DNA of 8,035 bases from JAVDCA01 sp035764045. Lineage in GTDB: Bacteria; Pseudomonadota; Alphaproteobacteria; Rhizobiales; Xanthobacteraceae. Below, piece after piece: positions 1 through 5,101 of this stretch; position 1 is the stretch's first letter; every line of letters starts with the position of its first letter. The translations under genes were made by a program, and so were the position numbers. The stretch lies in NCBI GenBank assembly GCA_035764045.1, contig DASTZX010000068.1, forward strand, positions 1 to 8,035. The letters run 5' to 3'. Under the pieces are notes generated by a model. That model saw only the letters and a list, made by a program, of their open reading frames with translations, did no database searches and had not been told where the DNA came from.

Positions 1-1
1 C

Positions 2-292
2 TACACGGTGAGCAAGTTCGGGCTGCAAGGCATGACGCATCAGCTCACGATGGACGGCCGCAAGCACAACATCGTCGCGTCCATCATCCATCCCGGCGCG
101 ACGCTCTCCTCGTTCACGGCCCGCCGCGGCCGCACCGCGGCAGGGCCGGGCGAACGGCCTGACGACTACGTCATGGCGGCTGAGGACGTGGCGAGGGTCG
201 CGGTGCTCATGGCAGCGCTGCCGGGGGAAGTGAACCTCTACGAGGCGACCATTCTGCCGAACCACATGCGTTCGTTCATCGGGCGCGGGTAG
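2..292 (+). CDS. SDR family oxidoreductase, C-terminal part (5' end outside window)
   Basis: This is the last 96 codons of a short-chain dehydrogenase/reductase, a cytoplasmic NAD(P)-dependent enzyme with a Rossmann fold. The first full codon is Tyr (2-4), followed by T-V-S-K, which is the Y-x-x-x-K catalytic signature of the family. About 30 residues later comes I-I-H-P-G-A, the P-G turn that normally follows the active site and lines the nicotinamide pocket. The reading frame is open through base 2, so the apparent GTG start at base 8 is only an internal Val; the nucleotide-binding N-terminal half lies upstream of the window. The substrate cannot be told from this part. The gene converges on the small minus-strand gene that ends at 312, only 19 bases away, and its stop codon sits inside a GC-rich hairpin. 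Family assignment is firm; specificity is unknown. Confidence 0.88.
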   Translation, partial: YTVSKFGLQGMTHQLTMDGRKHNIVASIIHPGATLSSFTARRGRTAAGPGERPDDYVMAAEDVARVAVLMAALPGEVNLYEATILPNHMRSFIGRG

Positions 293-301
293 CCCCGCGC
301 C
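282..301. terminator. GC-rich hairpin at the convergent gene junction
   Basis: GGCGCGGG (282-289) and CCCGCGCC (294-301) form a perfect 8-base stem with a 4-base loop. The stop codon of the dehydrogenase (290-292) lies in the loop. It sits between two convergent genes and could stop transcription from either side, but no T tract follows on either strand, so intrinsic terminator activity is only inferred. Confidence 0.4.
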
Positions 302-311
302 GGGCGCATGA

Positions 312-503
312 TCAGATCGGGGAATCGGCGCTCTGATCCGCCTGCTCGCGCGCGTGGCGCATCATCTGCAACGGCGACATCGGTTTGGCGACGCCCACCG
401 CCGGACGATCGACGAGCGGCCCCGCGGTGATGCCGATCGCATGCGCCGCAACGGCGCCGAGCGCGAGAATGACGACCCCGCCGATGACCATGGACCTGTT
501 CAT
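312..503 (-). CDS. Small exported or membrane-anchored protein of unknown function (63 aa)
   Basis: A 63-residue protein with a short basic start (M-N-R-S) and one hydrophobic segment at about residues 5-22, ending in A-H-A. This reads as a Sec signal peptide with cleavage after residue 22, or as a single membrane anchor. The remaining roughly 40 residues carry a segment M-S-P-L-Q-M-M (about 42-48) and a charged tail with R-E-Q. I recall similar tiny exported proteins with an I/M-S-P-x-x-M-like core in Bradyrhizobium and relatives, but no function is known to me. The start is supported by a strong ribosome-binding sequence, GGGAGGG, just upstream on the minus strand (complement of about 508-514). 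It appears monocistronic: it converges on the dehydrogenase and has a gene-free stretch upstream. The coding call is fairly good, function unknown. Confidence 0.68.
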   Translation of the reverse strand: MNRSMVIGGVVILALGAVAAHAIGITAGPLVDRPAVGVAKPMSPLQMMRHAREQADQSADSPI

Positions 504-864
504 AGCACCCTCCCTTTTTGGTGCGCGGACCCTAGCGGTGGCCCATTAAGGGCGAGTTTCCGTTGCGATAGCCGTGGGAACTTGCCACCAGAACGGTGAA
601 TCAAAGCTTGCGCGCATGCGTCGCATTCGAAGGATTTGGCGGGTTTTTTCGCACAAACCCGGCGCTCCCGCCCCTCTGCTTGCCCGATCAGAGCCCGTAC
701 GTGCTCAAGGGCAAGGCCGGAAAGGACGTGACGAATTTGTGCTTGTGCTTGTAGCAGCCCGGATGGCCCCCCGATCTCGCCTTCGGAGCCCGAGGGCAGG
801 CTCTCGCGAAATCCGGGCGTGCCGGTCCCGCATTCCGCTTCGCTCCATGCGGGCGAGATGACCC
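504..864. other. Gene-free stretch of 361 bases with two hairpins
   Basis: No open frame here has a convincing start, ribosome-binding site and residue composition. It should hold the promoter of the small minus-strand gene that begins at 503 and the 3' region of the dioxygenase gene that ends at 865. Visible structures are a 7-base stem with an 8-base loop (CGGGTTT at 640-646, AAACCCG at 655-661) and the palindrome at 827-853. There is also a short TTGTGC/TTGTGC microrepeat near 737-750. An open plus-strand frame around 608-754 has no start codon with a ribosome-binding site and looks accidental. I could not identify a known structured RNA. Confidence 0.5.
827..853. repeat. REP-like palindrome downstream of the dioxygenase gene
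   Basis: CCCGCAT (827-833) and ATGCGGG (847-853) are exact reverse complements separated by a 13-base loop containing CGCTTCGCTCC. This arrangement resembles short palindromes I associate with many copies between genes in Bradyrhizobium-type genomes. It lies 11 bases past the stop codon of the dioxygenase gene, where it may stabilise the mRNA 3' end or help terminate transcription. No T tract follows. The repeat status is recalled, not shown, because only one copy is in the window. Confidence 0.45.
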
Positions 865-1380
865 TCAGGTCCCGGGCGGTCGCGGCATCACGGCGTTGCA
901 CCGCTTGCAGGTGCGCGCCTCCTCGCTGTCGAAGAAATTCTGATACGCCTTCGACACCGGATCGGCGCGGTAGTCGCCGACCATACATTGCTCCTCGTGC
1001 AGCAACGCATCGCAACTCGGGCAGAACCACTGGAATCGGTCGACCTCGCCGGCGCGCCGCTTGCGCTCGACCACGAGGAGAAACGAATCCGGCGCAAAGC
1101 GCGGCGAATGCGGGGTGCCGGCGGGCGTGTAGATCACCGATCCTTCCGGCACCACGGCGATCTCCTCCTTGCCGGCCTCGTTGCGATAATGCAGCCGCAG
1201 GTCGCCCTTGACCGGGTACATCACCTCGTCGCTCGGATTGATGTGGAATTCGCTGCGGTACTCGCGACCGCGGGCCATGAACACGAGCGAGTCGTCATGC
1301 TGCCACAGCACATTGACGCGCTTGCCGGATTCGCCGAGCGCGCGGGCCGTCTCGGGCAGGCTGACGATTGGCATCTTCAT
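865..1380 (-). CDS. nbaC: 3-hydroxyanthranilate 3,4-dioxygenase
   Basis: A 171-residue cupin of the 3-hydroxyanthranilate dioxygenase family (EC 1.13.11.6). The family opens the ring of 3-hydroxyanthranilate with O2 to give 2-amino-3-carboxymuconate semialdehyde, in tryptophan/kynurenine or 2-nitrobenzoate breakdown. The Fe(II) ligands are visible as His46, Glu52 and His91. Arg42, Arg94 and Glu105 fall where the substrate-binding Arg, Arg and Glu lie in the Cupriavidus enzyme. The C-terminal rubredoxin-like iron site of the bacterial form is intact: C-P-S-C at 120-123 and C-K-R-C at 158-161. The length is normal for bacterial members. AAGGAG (complement of 1388-1393) lies 7 bases before the ATG. 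No other kynurenine-pathway gene is in view; the divergent neighbour is a TctC receptor. Cytoplasmic. The gene name follows the usual bacterial symbol. Confidence 0.93.
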   Translation of the reverse strand: MKMPIVSLPETARALGESGKRVNVLWQHDDSLVFMARGREYRSEFHINPSDEVMYPVKGDLRLHYRNEAGKEEIAVVPEGSVIYTPAGTPHSPRFAPDSFLLVVERKRRAGEVDRFQWFCPSCDALLHEEQCMVGDYRADPVSKAYQNFFDSEEARTCKRCNAVMPRPPGT

Positions 1381-1588
1381 GGTGGGGCTCCTTGCACGAT
1401 CCCCAGAGACTAGCCCGGTTCACGGGAAGCGCAATCGGTGGCGCTCGGCGCGACGATCATCGACCGGCTCTGGCGCCCTACCATGCAGCGCCTACCGGGC
1501 GTCTCGAATCTCATGTAGCGTTCCGGAAGAGCTGCCGGCGGGACCTGCCGATGTTCCGCGAATGAAGGCAGCGAGCACGGGAGGATGC
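1381..1588. promoter_or_regulatory. Divergent intergenic region between the dioxygenase and TctC genes
   Basis: These 208 bases separate two genes transcribed away from each other, so promoters for both must lie here or overlap the gene starts. The frame upstream of the receptor is open but encodes an Arg/Ser-rich sequence typical of non-coding GC-rich DNA. I could not pick a convincing -35/-10 pair or operator by eye. Confidence 0.5.
1579..1584 (+). promoter_or_regulatory. Ribosome-binding site of the TctC receptor gene
   Basis: GGGAGG lies 7 bases before the ATG at 1592 and 4 bases before the ATG at 1589. The spacing favours 1592 as the start and argues against the longer open frame upstream. 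Confidence 0.6.
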
Positions 1589-1591
1589 ATG

Positions 1592-2563
1592 ATGCTCGAC
1601 CGCCGTCGATTCCTTCACCTCGCCGCCGGCACCGTCGCGTTGCCCACGCTGCCGCGCGCGGCACACGCACTCGACTATCCGACTCGGCCGGTCCACATCG
1701 TGGCGGGATTTCCGCCCGGCAGCGGCCCGGACGTGATCGGGAGGCTCGCCGGACAATGGCTGATGGACCGGCTGAAGCAGAATTTCGTGCTCGACAATCG
1801 GCCCGGCGCTGCGAGCAATATCGGCACCGAGATCGCGGCAAAGGCGGCGCCGGACGGCTACACGCTGCTGATGACGGTTTCCACCAATGCGGTCAACGCA
1901 ACGCTCTATCAGAACCTCAACTACAACTTCTCGCGTGACCTGGTGCCGGTCGCGAACATCGGCGCGACGCCGTTCGTGATCACCGCCAATCCGGCATTCC
2001 CGGCGAAGACCGTCCCCGAATTACTTGCCTATGCGAAGCAGAATCCCGGCAAGATCAACTATGCCACCTCCGGCGTCGGCAGCGGCCCGCACGTCTCGGC
2101 CGAGCTTTTGAAGATGATGACCGGCGTCGACCTCGTCCACGTGCCCTACCGCAACAACTACGTGACCGATCTCCTGGCCAACCAGATCCCGCTGTCGGTC
2201 AGCCCGATGCCGCAGGTGATCGAATTCATCAAGGACGGCCGGCTCAAGGCCATCGCGGTCACGCCGGCCAGGCGCTGGGATGCGCTGCCGGATGTGCCGG
2301 CGCTCGGCGAGTTCGTGCCCGGCTATTCGTCGGCTGGCTGGTACGGCCTCACGGCGCCGGTCGGCACCGCCCCGGAGATCGTCGCCAAGCTCAACGCGGA
2401 GATGAACGCGGGGCTTGCCGACGCGAACCTCAAGGCGCGCCTGCTGGCGCTCGGTGTCGAGCCGAAGGCCATGAGCACGGCCGAGTTCGGCACGTTCATG
2501 GGCGACGAGGTCGCCAAATGGGCGAAGGTGATCAAGTTCGCCGCACTCAAGCCGGCGGGATAG
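1592..2563 (+). CDS. Bug/TctC family tripartite tricarboxylate transporter substrate-binding protein
   Basis: A 323-residue periplasmic receptor of the Bug (TctC) family, which captures carboxylates or similar small solutes for tripartite tricarboxylate transporters. The N-terminus has a twin-arginine signal, D-R-R-R-F-L at 3-8, a hydrophobic stretch and an A-H-A cleavage site at about residue 26. Family hallmarks follow: Y-P-T-R-P-V at 29-34, F-P-P-G-S-G-P-D shortly after, D-N-R-P-G-A, A-P-D-G-Y-T-L, H-V-P-Y and the late T-A-P-V-G-T-A-P segment. The start is ATG 1592, or the adjacent ATG 1589; the frame is open far upstream, but that part lacks the family's N-terminus. No TctA or TctB membrane gene is next to it, as is common for orphan Bug proteins. 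It is divergent from the 3-hydroxyanthranilate dioxygenase, so an aromatic or carboxylic ligand is possible but unproven. Confidence 0.92.
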   Translation: MLDRRRFLHLAAGTVALPTLPRAAHALDYPTRPVHIVAGFPPGSGPDVIGRLAGQWLMDRLKQNFVLDNRPGAASNIGTEIAAKAAPDGYTLLMTVSTNAVNATLYQNLNYNFSRDLVPVANIGATPFVITANPAFPAKTVPELLAYAKQNPGKINYATSGVGSGPHVSAELLKMMTGVDLVHVPYRNNYVTDLLANQIPLSVSPMPQVIEFIKDGRLKAIAVTPARRWDALPDVPALGEFVPGYSSAGWYGLTAPVGTAPEIVAKLNAEMNAGLADANLKARLLALGVEPKAMSTAEFGTFMGDEVAKWAKVIKFAALKPAG

Positions 2564-2751
2564 CCTGCATTCTCCGGCGCAGGCAGGCAGGTTCCCGTTC
2601 CCGTCTTGATCTCCCGACCGGTTCCGCGCGCATGATACGCATGCGCCTTGCGGGCGGACCTTCGCGCCCCCAACCCGAACAGGAACACAGCCGCGGATTC
2701 ATGCGTTGCCGAACAGATCCCGGCGCGGGGGCGTTCGTGGAGGAACCCCGC
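2564..2751. other. Intergenic region after the TctC gene
   Basis: This non-coding spacer contains three direct CAGG units (2580-2591), a doubled GTTCCC (about 2591-2602) and a 6-base inverted repeat, GCGCAT (2628-2633) with ATGCGC (2641-2646). GCCTGC (2563-2568) can pair with GCAGGC (2579-2584) just past the receptor stop codon as a weak terminator-like stem. The promoter of the next gene is probably here, but I could not pin it down. Confidence 0.35.
2739..2743 (+). promoter_or_regulatory. Ribosome-binding site that sets the start at 2752
   Basis: GGAGG lies 8 bases before the ATG at 2752. The in-frame ATG at 2701 and the still longer open frame back to 2518 lack such a site, and the longer frame overlaps the receptor gene. 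This supports the shorter 214-residue protein. Confidence 0.65.
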
Positions 2752-3396
2752 ATGCCGTCTGGGCACGAGCTCGATACCGAGCTGGCGCGTATGCGCCGGA
2801 CGTTGCGCCGTTTGATGGCAGTGATGACGCTCGGGCTCTTTGTTGGTGTCGGCGCGATCGCGGCGGTCGTCGGCGTGACGCTGTCGAGCGCCGACAAGGA
2901 AGCGGCGCGTTCCTTCGATGCTGGCTGGCGCAAGGACAACGGGAAAGATACGCGCGCCTCGCAGGTCCGGCCCGCAGCCGTCGCCCAGGCGCCGGCCGCC
3001 GCGCCGAATCCAAGCACGGCTCTGTCGGCGCCAAAACCGGCACCGGCTCGGCCAGAAACGACCGGAGCCGCGACCGGAGCTGCCCAGAGTGCCGGCGTTG
3101 ACGCTCCGCTCCAGACGGCTCCGGACCAGGCGAGCGCCGAGCCAAGCAAGAAGGCCACCAGCCATTCGCGGAAGAAGCACAGCCGCAGGTACCTTGCCCG
3201 CACCCGGGCGAAGCCATCCGATGAGGAGCGGGCGTACTACCCGGACGACGGCGGGCGCTCATCGCCTGAGCCTGTGCTGCGGCGACCCGGCTTCGAGCGG
3301 CGGCCGCAGGCAGACGCGCCGTCGGATTACGGCGGCGGCCGCCAGTCGCCGCGCGACGGTCTGTTCGGTGCGCTCTTTGGCGCGCACCCGGATTAG
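2752..3396 (+). CDS. Single-pass membrane protein with Ala/Pro-rich and basic tail, function unknown
   Basis: A 214-residue protein I do not recognise. The N-terminus is short and polar, with a basic cluster R-M-R-R-T-L-R-R at 13-20. One strongly hydrophobic helix follows at about 22-44 and no clear cleavage site is seen, so it is probably an uncleaved inner-membrane anchor. By the positive-inside rule the N-terminus faces the cytoplasm and the rest the periplasm. Residues 74-131 are low-complexity, rich in Ala, Pro, Thr and Gln. Residues 133-154 are very basic (K-K, R-K-K-H, R-R). The C-terminal part is rich in Gly, Arg, Pro and Asp, ends in G-L-F-G-A-L-F-G, and is probably disordered. The basic tail could contact peptidoglycan, polyanions or envelope lipids, but this is a guess. 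The overlapping minus-strand frames are Arg-rich shadows. Confidence 0.7.
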   Translation: MPSGHELDTELARMRRTLRRLMAVMTLGLFVGVGAIAAVVGVTLSSADKEAARSFDAGWRKDNGKDTRASQVRPAAVAQAPAAAPNPSTALSAPKPAPARPETTGAATGAAQSAGVDAPLQTAPDQASAEPSKKATSHSRKKHSRRYLARTRAKPSDEERAYYPDDGGRSSPEPVLRRPGFERRPQADAPSDYGGGRQSPRDGLFGALFGAHPD

Positions 3397-3474
3397 GTCC
3401 GGTCCTCAACCTGTTAGCGATTGAACCGGCCGCACCTGCGTCCCGCACGGATGCAATGAGCGACGAAAGAATTC

Positions 3475-3488
3475 GTACGCTTGCGTAC
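3475..3488. repeat. Short perfect inverted repeat upstream of the repeat-protein gene
   Basis: GTACGC (3475-3480) and GCGTAC (3483-3488) are exact reverse complements separated by TT. It lies about 110 bases before the start of the repeat-protein gene, so it could be an operator half-site pair or part of the leader. Such a short palindrome can occur by chance. Confidence 0.3.
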
Positions 3489-3588
3489 CTTCCGGATGTT
3501 CGTCCTGCTCGGCCCGACCGATGGCCCTGCGCAATACTCGGGGTTCGGCCGGGCACGCGCCCAATTGCATGGCGTGGCCTGCCGCAAT

Positions 3589-3593
3589 GGAGG
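3589..3593 (+). promoter_or_regulatory. Ribosome-binding site that sets the start at 3599
   Basis: GGAGG lies 5 bases before the ATG at 3599. An upstream in-frame ATG at 3587 overlaps this site, and the 3521 start would put a non-signal sequence before the signal peptide, so 3599 is preferred. Confidence 0.65.
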
Positions 3594-3598
3594 AAACA

Positions 3599-3967
3599 AT
3601 GAGGACAGCGTTTGCAATGCTCATCGGCGCCGGAGTGATCTCACTCGCGGTCGTCGACTACGCCGCCCCGGCGAATGCCGCCGTTCGTCATCGGCATGCC
3701 CAGCCCAGGATCCACCACTCCGCGACGGCCCCCGCGGCACCGGCGGCCTACAGCACGACGGGTAACAATCCTGCCAAGAGCTATCCCACACGCCATGCGT
3801 CCGAGAACGCCGTCAGGACCGGCACCCTGGCGCAGAACGGCAACAATCCCGCCAAGCGCTATAACACGCGCAATGCGGGAGACAACGTCGTCAGGAACGG
3901 AACGCTGATGCAGAGCGGCAATAATCCGGCAAAAAAATACAAGGGCACCACCGGCTCGGCACAATAG
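3599..3967 (+). CDS. Small secreted protein with 26-residue G-N-N-P-A-K repeats, function unknown
   Basis: A 122-residue protein with a clear Sec signal peptide: basic start (M-R-T), hydrophobic core at about 4-19, and A-N-A at 25-27 as the likely cleavage site. The mature protein begins with a His/Arg/Ala/Pro-rich stretch (28-54). It then has two full 26-residue repeats (55-80 and 81-106) and a partial third (107-122). Each opens with G-N-N-P-A-K, followed by a basic or polar residue and Tyr. The full units continue with T-R-x-A, then N-x-V-R-x-G-T-L and Q. The mature chain is basic, has no Cys, and is probably periplasmic or extracellular. I know no function for it. Overlapping frames on both strands lack signal peptides and repeats of their own. 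It ends just before a strong inverted repeat. Confidence 0.78.
   Translation: MRTAFAMLIGAGVISLAVVDYAAPANAAVRHRHAQPRIHHSATAPAAPAAYSTTGNNPAKSYPTRHASENAVRTGTLAQNGNNPAKRYNTRNAGDNVVRNGTLMQSGNNPAKKYKGTTGSAQ
3761..3964 (+). repeat. In-frame tandem repeat, 78-base period, two full units plus a partial third
   Basis: Units begin at 3761, 3839 and 3917 with GGTAACAATCC, GGCAACAATCC and GGCAATAATCC. The spacing is exactly 78 bases, or 26 codons. Many differences between units fall in third codon positions, for example in the codons for G-N-N-P-A-K. This suggests an old internal duplication kept under selection on the protein. The third unit decays after about eight codons. Confidence 0.85.
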
Positions 3968-3987
3968 CTGGGCTCGCAAAACGCGGG

Positions 3988-4015
3988 GTGGGCAACGGCC
4001 TTGGCCGTTGCCCAC
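3988..4015. terminator. Perfect 13-base inverted repeat, probable bidirectional terminator
   Basis: GTGGGCAACGGCC (3988-4000) and GGCCGTTGCCCAC (4003-4015) are exact reverse complements separated by TT. In RNA this gives a stem of about 12 pairs with a tight loop. It lies in the 99-base gap between two convergent genes, the repeat protein ending at 3967 and the hydrolase ending at 4067. On the minus strand the hairpin is followed after several bases by a short TTTT; on the plus strand no T run follows. Position and stability favour a terminator. It may also be a member of a dispersed palindromic repeat. Confidence 0.65.
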
Positions 4016-4066
4016 CTGGACCGGACTTCGAATTGGCGTCGCGCGGCTAGGCCGGCGAAAGCCGGA

Positions 4067-4891
4067 TCATTTCGCCGCCGCCGGGAACGCCGGCAGCTTC
4101 CCGATGTCGCGCGCGTCGTGCTGGATGATCACCGTCGCCTTGGTGTTCGCCGCAATCTTCTTGAGACGCTCGAGCGATGCCACGGTCTGCGCACGATCGT
4201 AGTTGAACGCCGGCACGCCACCCGACTCGTAGTTCTCGCGGAAGTGCACCGCATCACCGGTGATCAGCACGGCGCCCGTCTGCGGCAGCTTGACCAGCAG
4301 GCTCTGGTGGCCGGGCGTGTGTCCCGGGGTGCGCAGCACGATCACGCTCCCGTCGCCGAACACGTCCTTGTCGAGCGCCAGCGGCTCGAGCTTGCCCTCG
4401 CCCTTGATCCAGGTCTCGAACGGCTTGAAGTTCACCCCTTGGGCCGGCTTGGGCGCGGTGATGGCGTCCCATTCGCGGGCGCCGATCAGCAGCGTCGCTT
4501 TCGGAAACGAGTCCACCTGCCCGGTGTGATCGGCGTGATAATGGCTGATGCCGACGTATTTGATCTGCTCCGGCTTGAGATCGAGCTTCGCCAGCTGGTC
4601 GACGATGCTGACCTTCGGGGCGACGTTGGGCGCCGTCATCGCATGCCCGGTGTCCCAGAGAAGATAATCATCGCCGTGCTTGACCAGATAGCAGCTGTAG
4701 ACGAACTGCAGCTTGAGATCCGGGTAGGCAAAGGTATCGGAGAAGCGCTGATTGACCGCGATCGGCGGCTGGGGCGTGCCGCAGTCGAGGCGTGTCAGTG
4801 ACATGTCAGGGCCGGCTTGCGCAGGCGACCCGAGGCCGGCGAACAGGCCAGCGCAGGCGCCGACCGCGAGCGTCATCAGCATTCGCTTCAT
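4067..4891 (-). CDS. Secreted metallo-beta-lactamase-fold hydrolase, AHL-lactonase-like
   Basis: A 274-residue protein with a Sec signal peptide (basic M-K-R start, hydrophobic core, A-Q-A at about 24-26) and a full metallo-beta-lactamase fold. The two-metal site is complete: H-Y-H-A-D-H-T-G at 117-124 supplies His117, His119, Asp121 and His122. His191 lies in T-P-G-H-T-P-G-H, Asp213 in T-G-D-A-V-H, and His258 in Q-H-D. This layout and length match the N-acyl homoserine lactonase-like branch, which hydrolyses lactone rings and can quench quorum sensing; other lactones or esters are equally possible. Unlike typical cytoplasmic AHL lactonases it appears to be exported. GGAGGAAC lies just before the ATG at 4891. 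The open frame extends further upstream, but that part is Arg-rich and precedes the signal peptide. It is probably its own transcription unit. Fold and export are firm; substrate is unknown. Confidence 0.9.
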   Translation of the reverse strand: MKRMLMTLAVGACAGLFAGLGSPAQAGPDMSLTRLDCGTPQPPIAVNQRFSDTFAYPDLKLQFVYSCYLVKHGDDYLLWDTGHAMTAPNVAPKVSIVDQLAKLDLKPEQIKYVGISHYHADHTGQVDSFPKATLLIGAREWDAITAPKPAQGVNFKPFETWIKGEGKLEPLALDKDVFGDGSVIVLRTPGHTPGHQSLLVKLPQTGAVLITGDAVHFRENYESGGVPAFNYDRAQTVASLERLKKIAANTKATVIIQHDARDIGKLPAFPAAAK

Positions 4892-5101
4892 CGTGTTCCT
4901 CCCTGGAAATGAGTTTTGCAGCGTTATGGACGGGCAGGCAGCAGAACGTCGCGAGGTCCGTTGCGGAAAGCCTTCGAACCCCGCATCTTCAGGATACACG
5001 TGACGGGGAAGCGGTGGAATGTCCCATGGCACCCCCCTCCGGCCGATCGTGCGCGATGCGCCCGCACGAGACCGCAGCCTCACCGCACGACGGCTGCTCC
5101 G
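4892..5101. other. Intergenic region between two minus-strand genes
   Basis: These 210 bases separate the secreted methyltransferase from the downstream hydrolase, long enough for a separate hydrolase promoter. One stem is visible: TCGTGCG (5047-5053) with CGCACGA (5063-5069) and a 9-base loop, about 33 bases past the methyltransferase stop codon. No T run follows, so a terminator role is weak. No small gene is convincing here. Confidence 0.4.

Noticed and set aside
640..661. 7-base stem with 8-base loop as a terminator
   Set aside because: The T run lies inside the hairpin, not after it, and no adjacent gene ends there. Role unknown, so it is only mentioned in the gene-free stretch.
608..754. 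Plus-strand open frame in the gene-free stretch, ending in a Leu/Cys repeat
   Set aside because: No ATG or GTG start with a ribosome-binding site, and no family resemblance. The Leu/Cys end comes from a TTGTGC microrepeat.
500..1030. Minus-strand 176-residue open frame
   Set aside because: It overlaps the dioxygenase gene in another frame and has an Arg/Gly-rich composition typical of a shadow frame. No recognisable domain or start signal.
1208..1591. Extension of the TctC frame upstream as a 451-residue protein
   Set aside because: The upstream residues are Arg/Ser-rich, overlap the dioxygenase gene on the other strand, and would bury the Tat signal peptide. A ribosome-binding site supports the ATG at 1592.
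2580..2604. CAGG and GTTCCC short direct repeats as a possible iteron or CRISPR-like element
   Set aside because: Only three and two units with no spacers, in a short intergenic region. Better seen as chance low complexity.
2323..3180. Minus-strand 285-residue open frame opposite the TctC and membrane-protein genes
   Set aside because: It runs across the end of a certain gene, is very rich in Arg, and has no motif. It is an antisense shadow of GC-rich coding DNA.
4001..4801. Plus-strand 266-residue open frame opposite the metallo-hydrolase
   Set aside because: The minus-strand gene has a complete metal site, signal peptide and ribosome-binding site. The plus frame is an Arg/Val/Leu-rich mirror of it.
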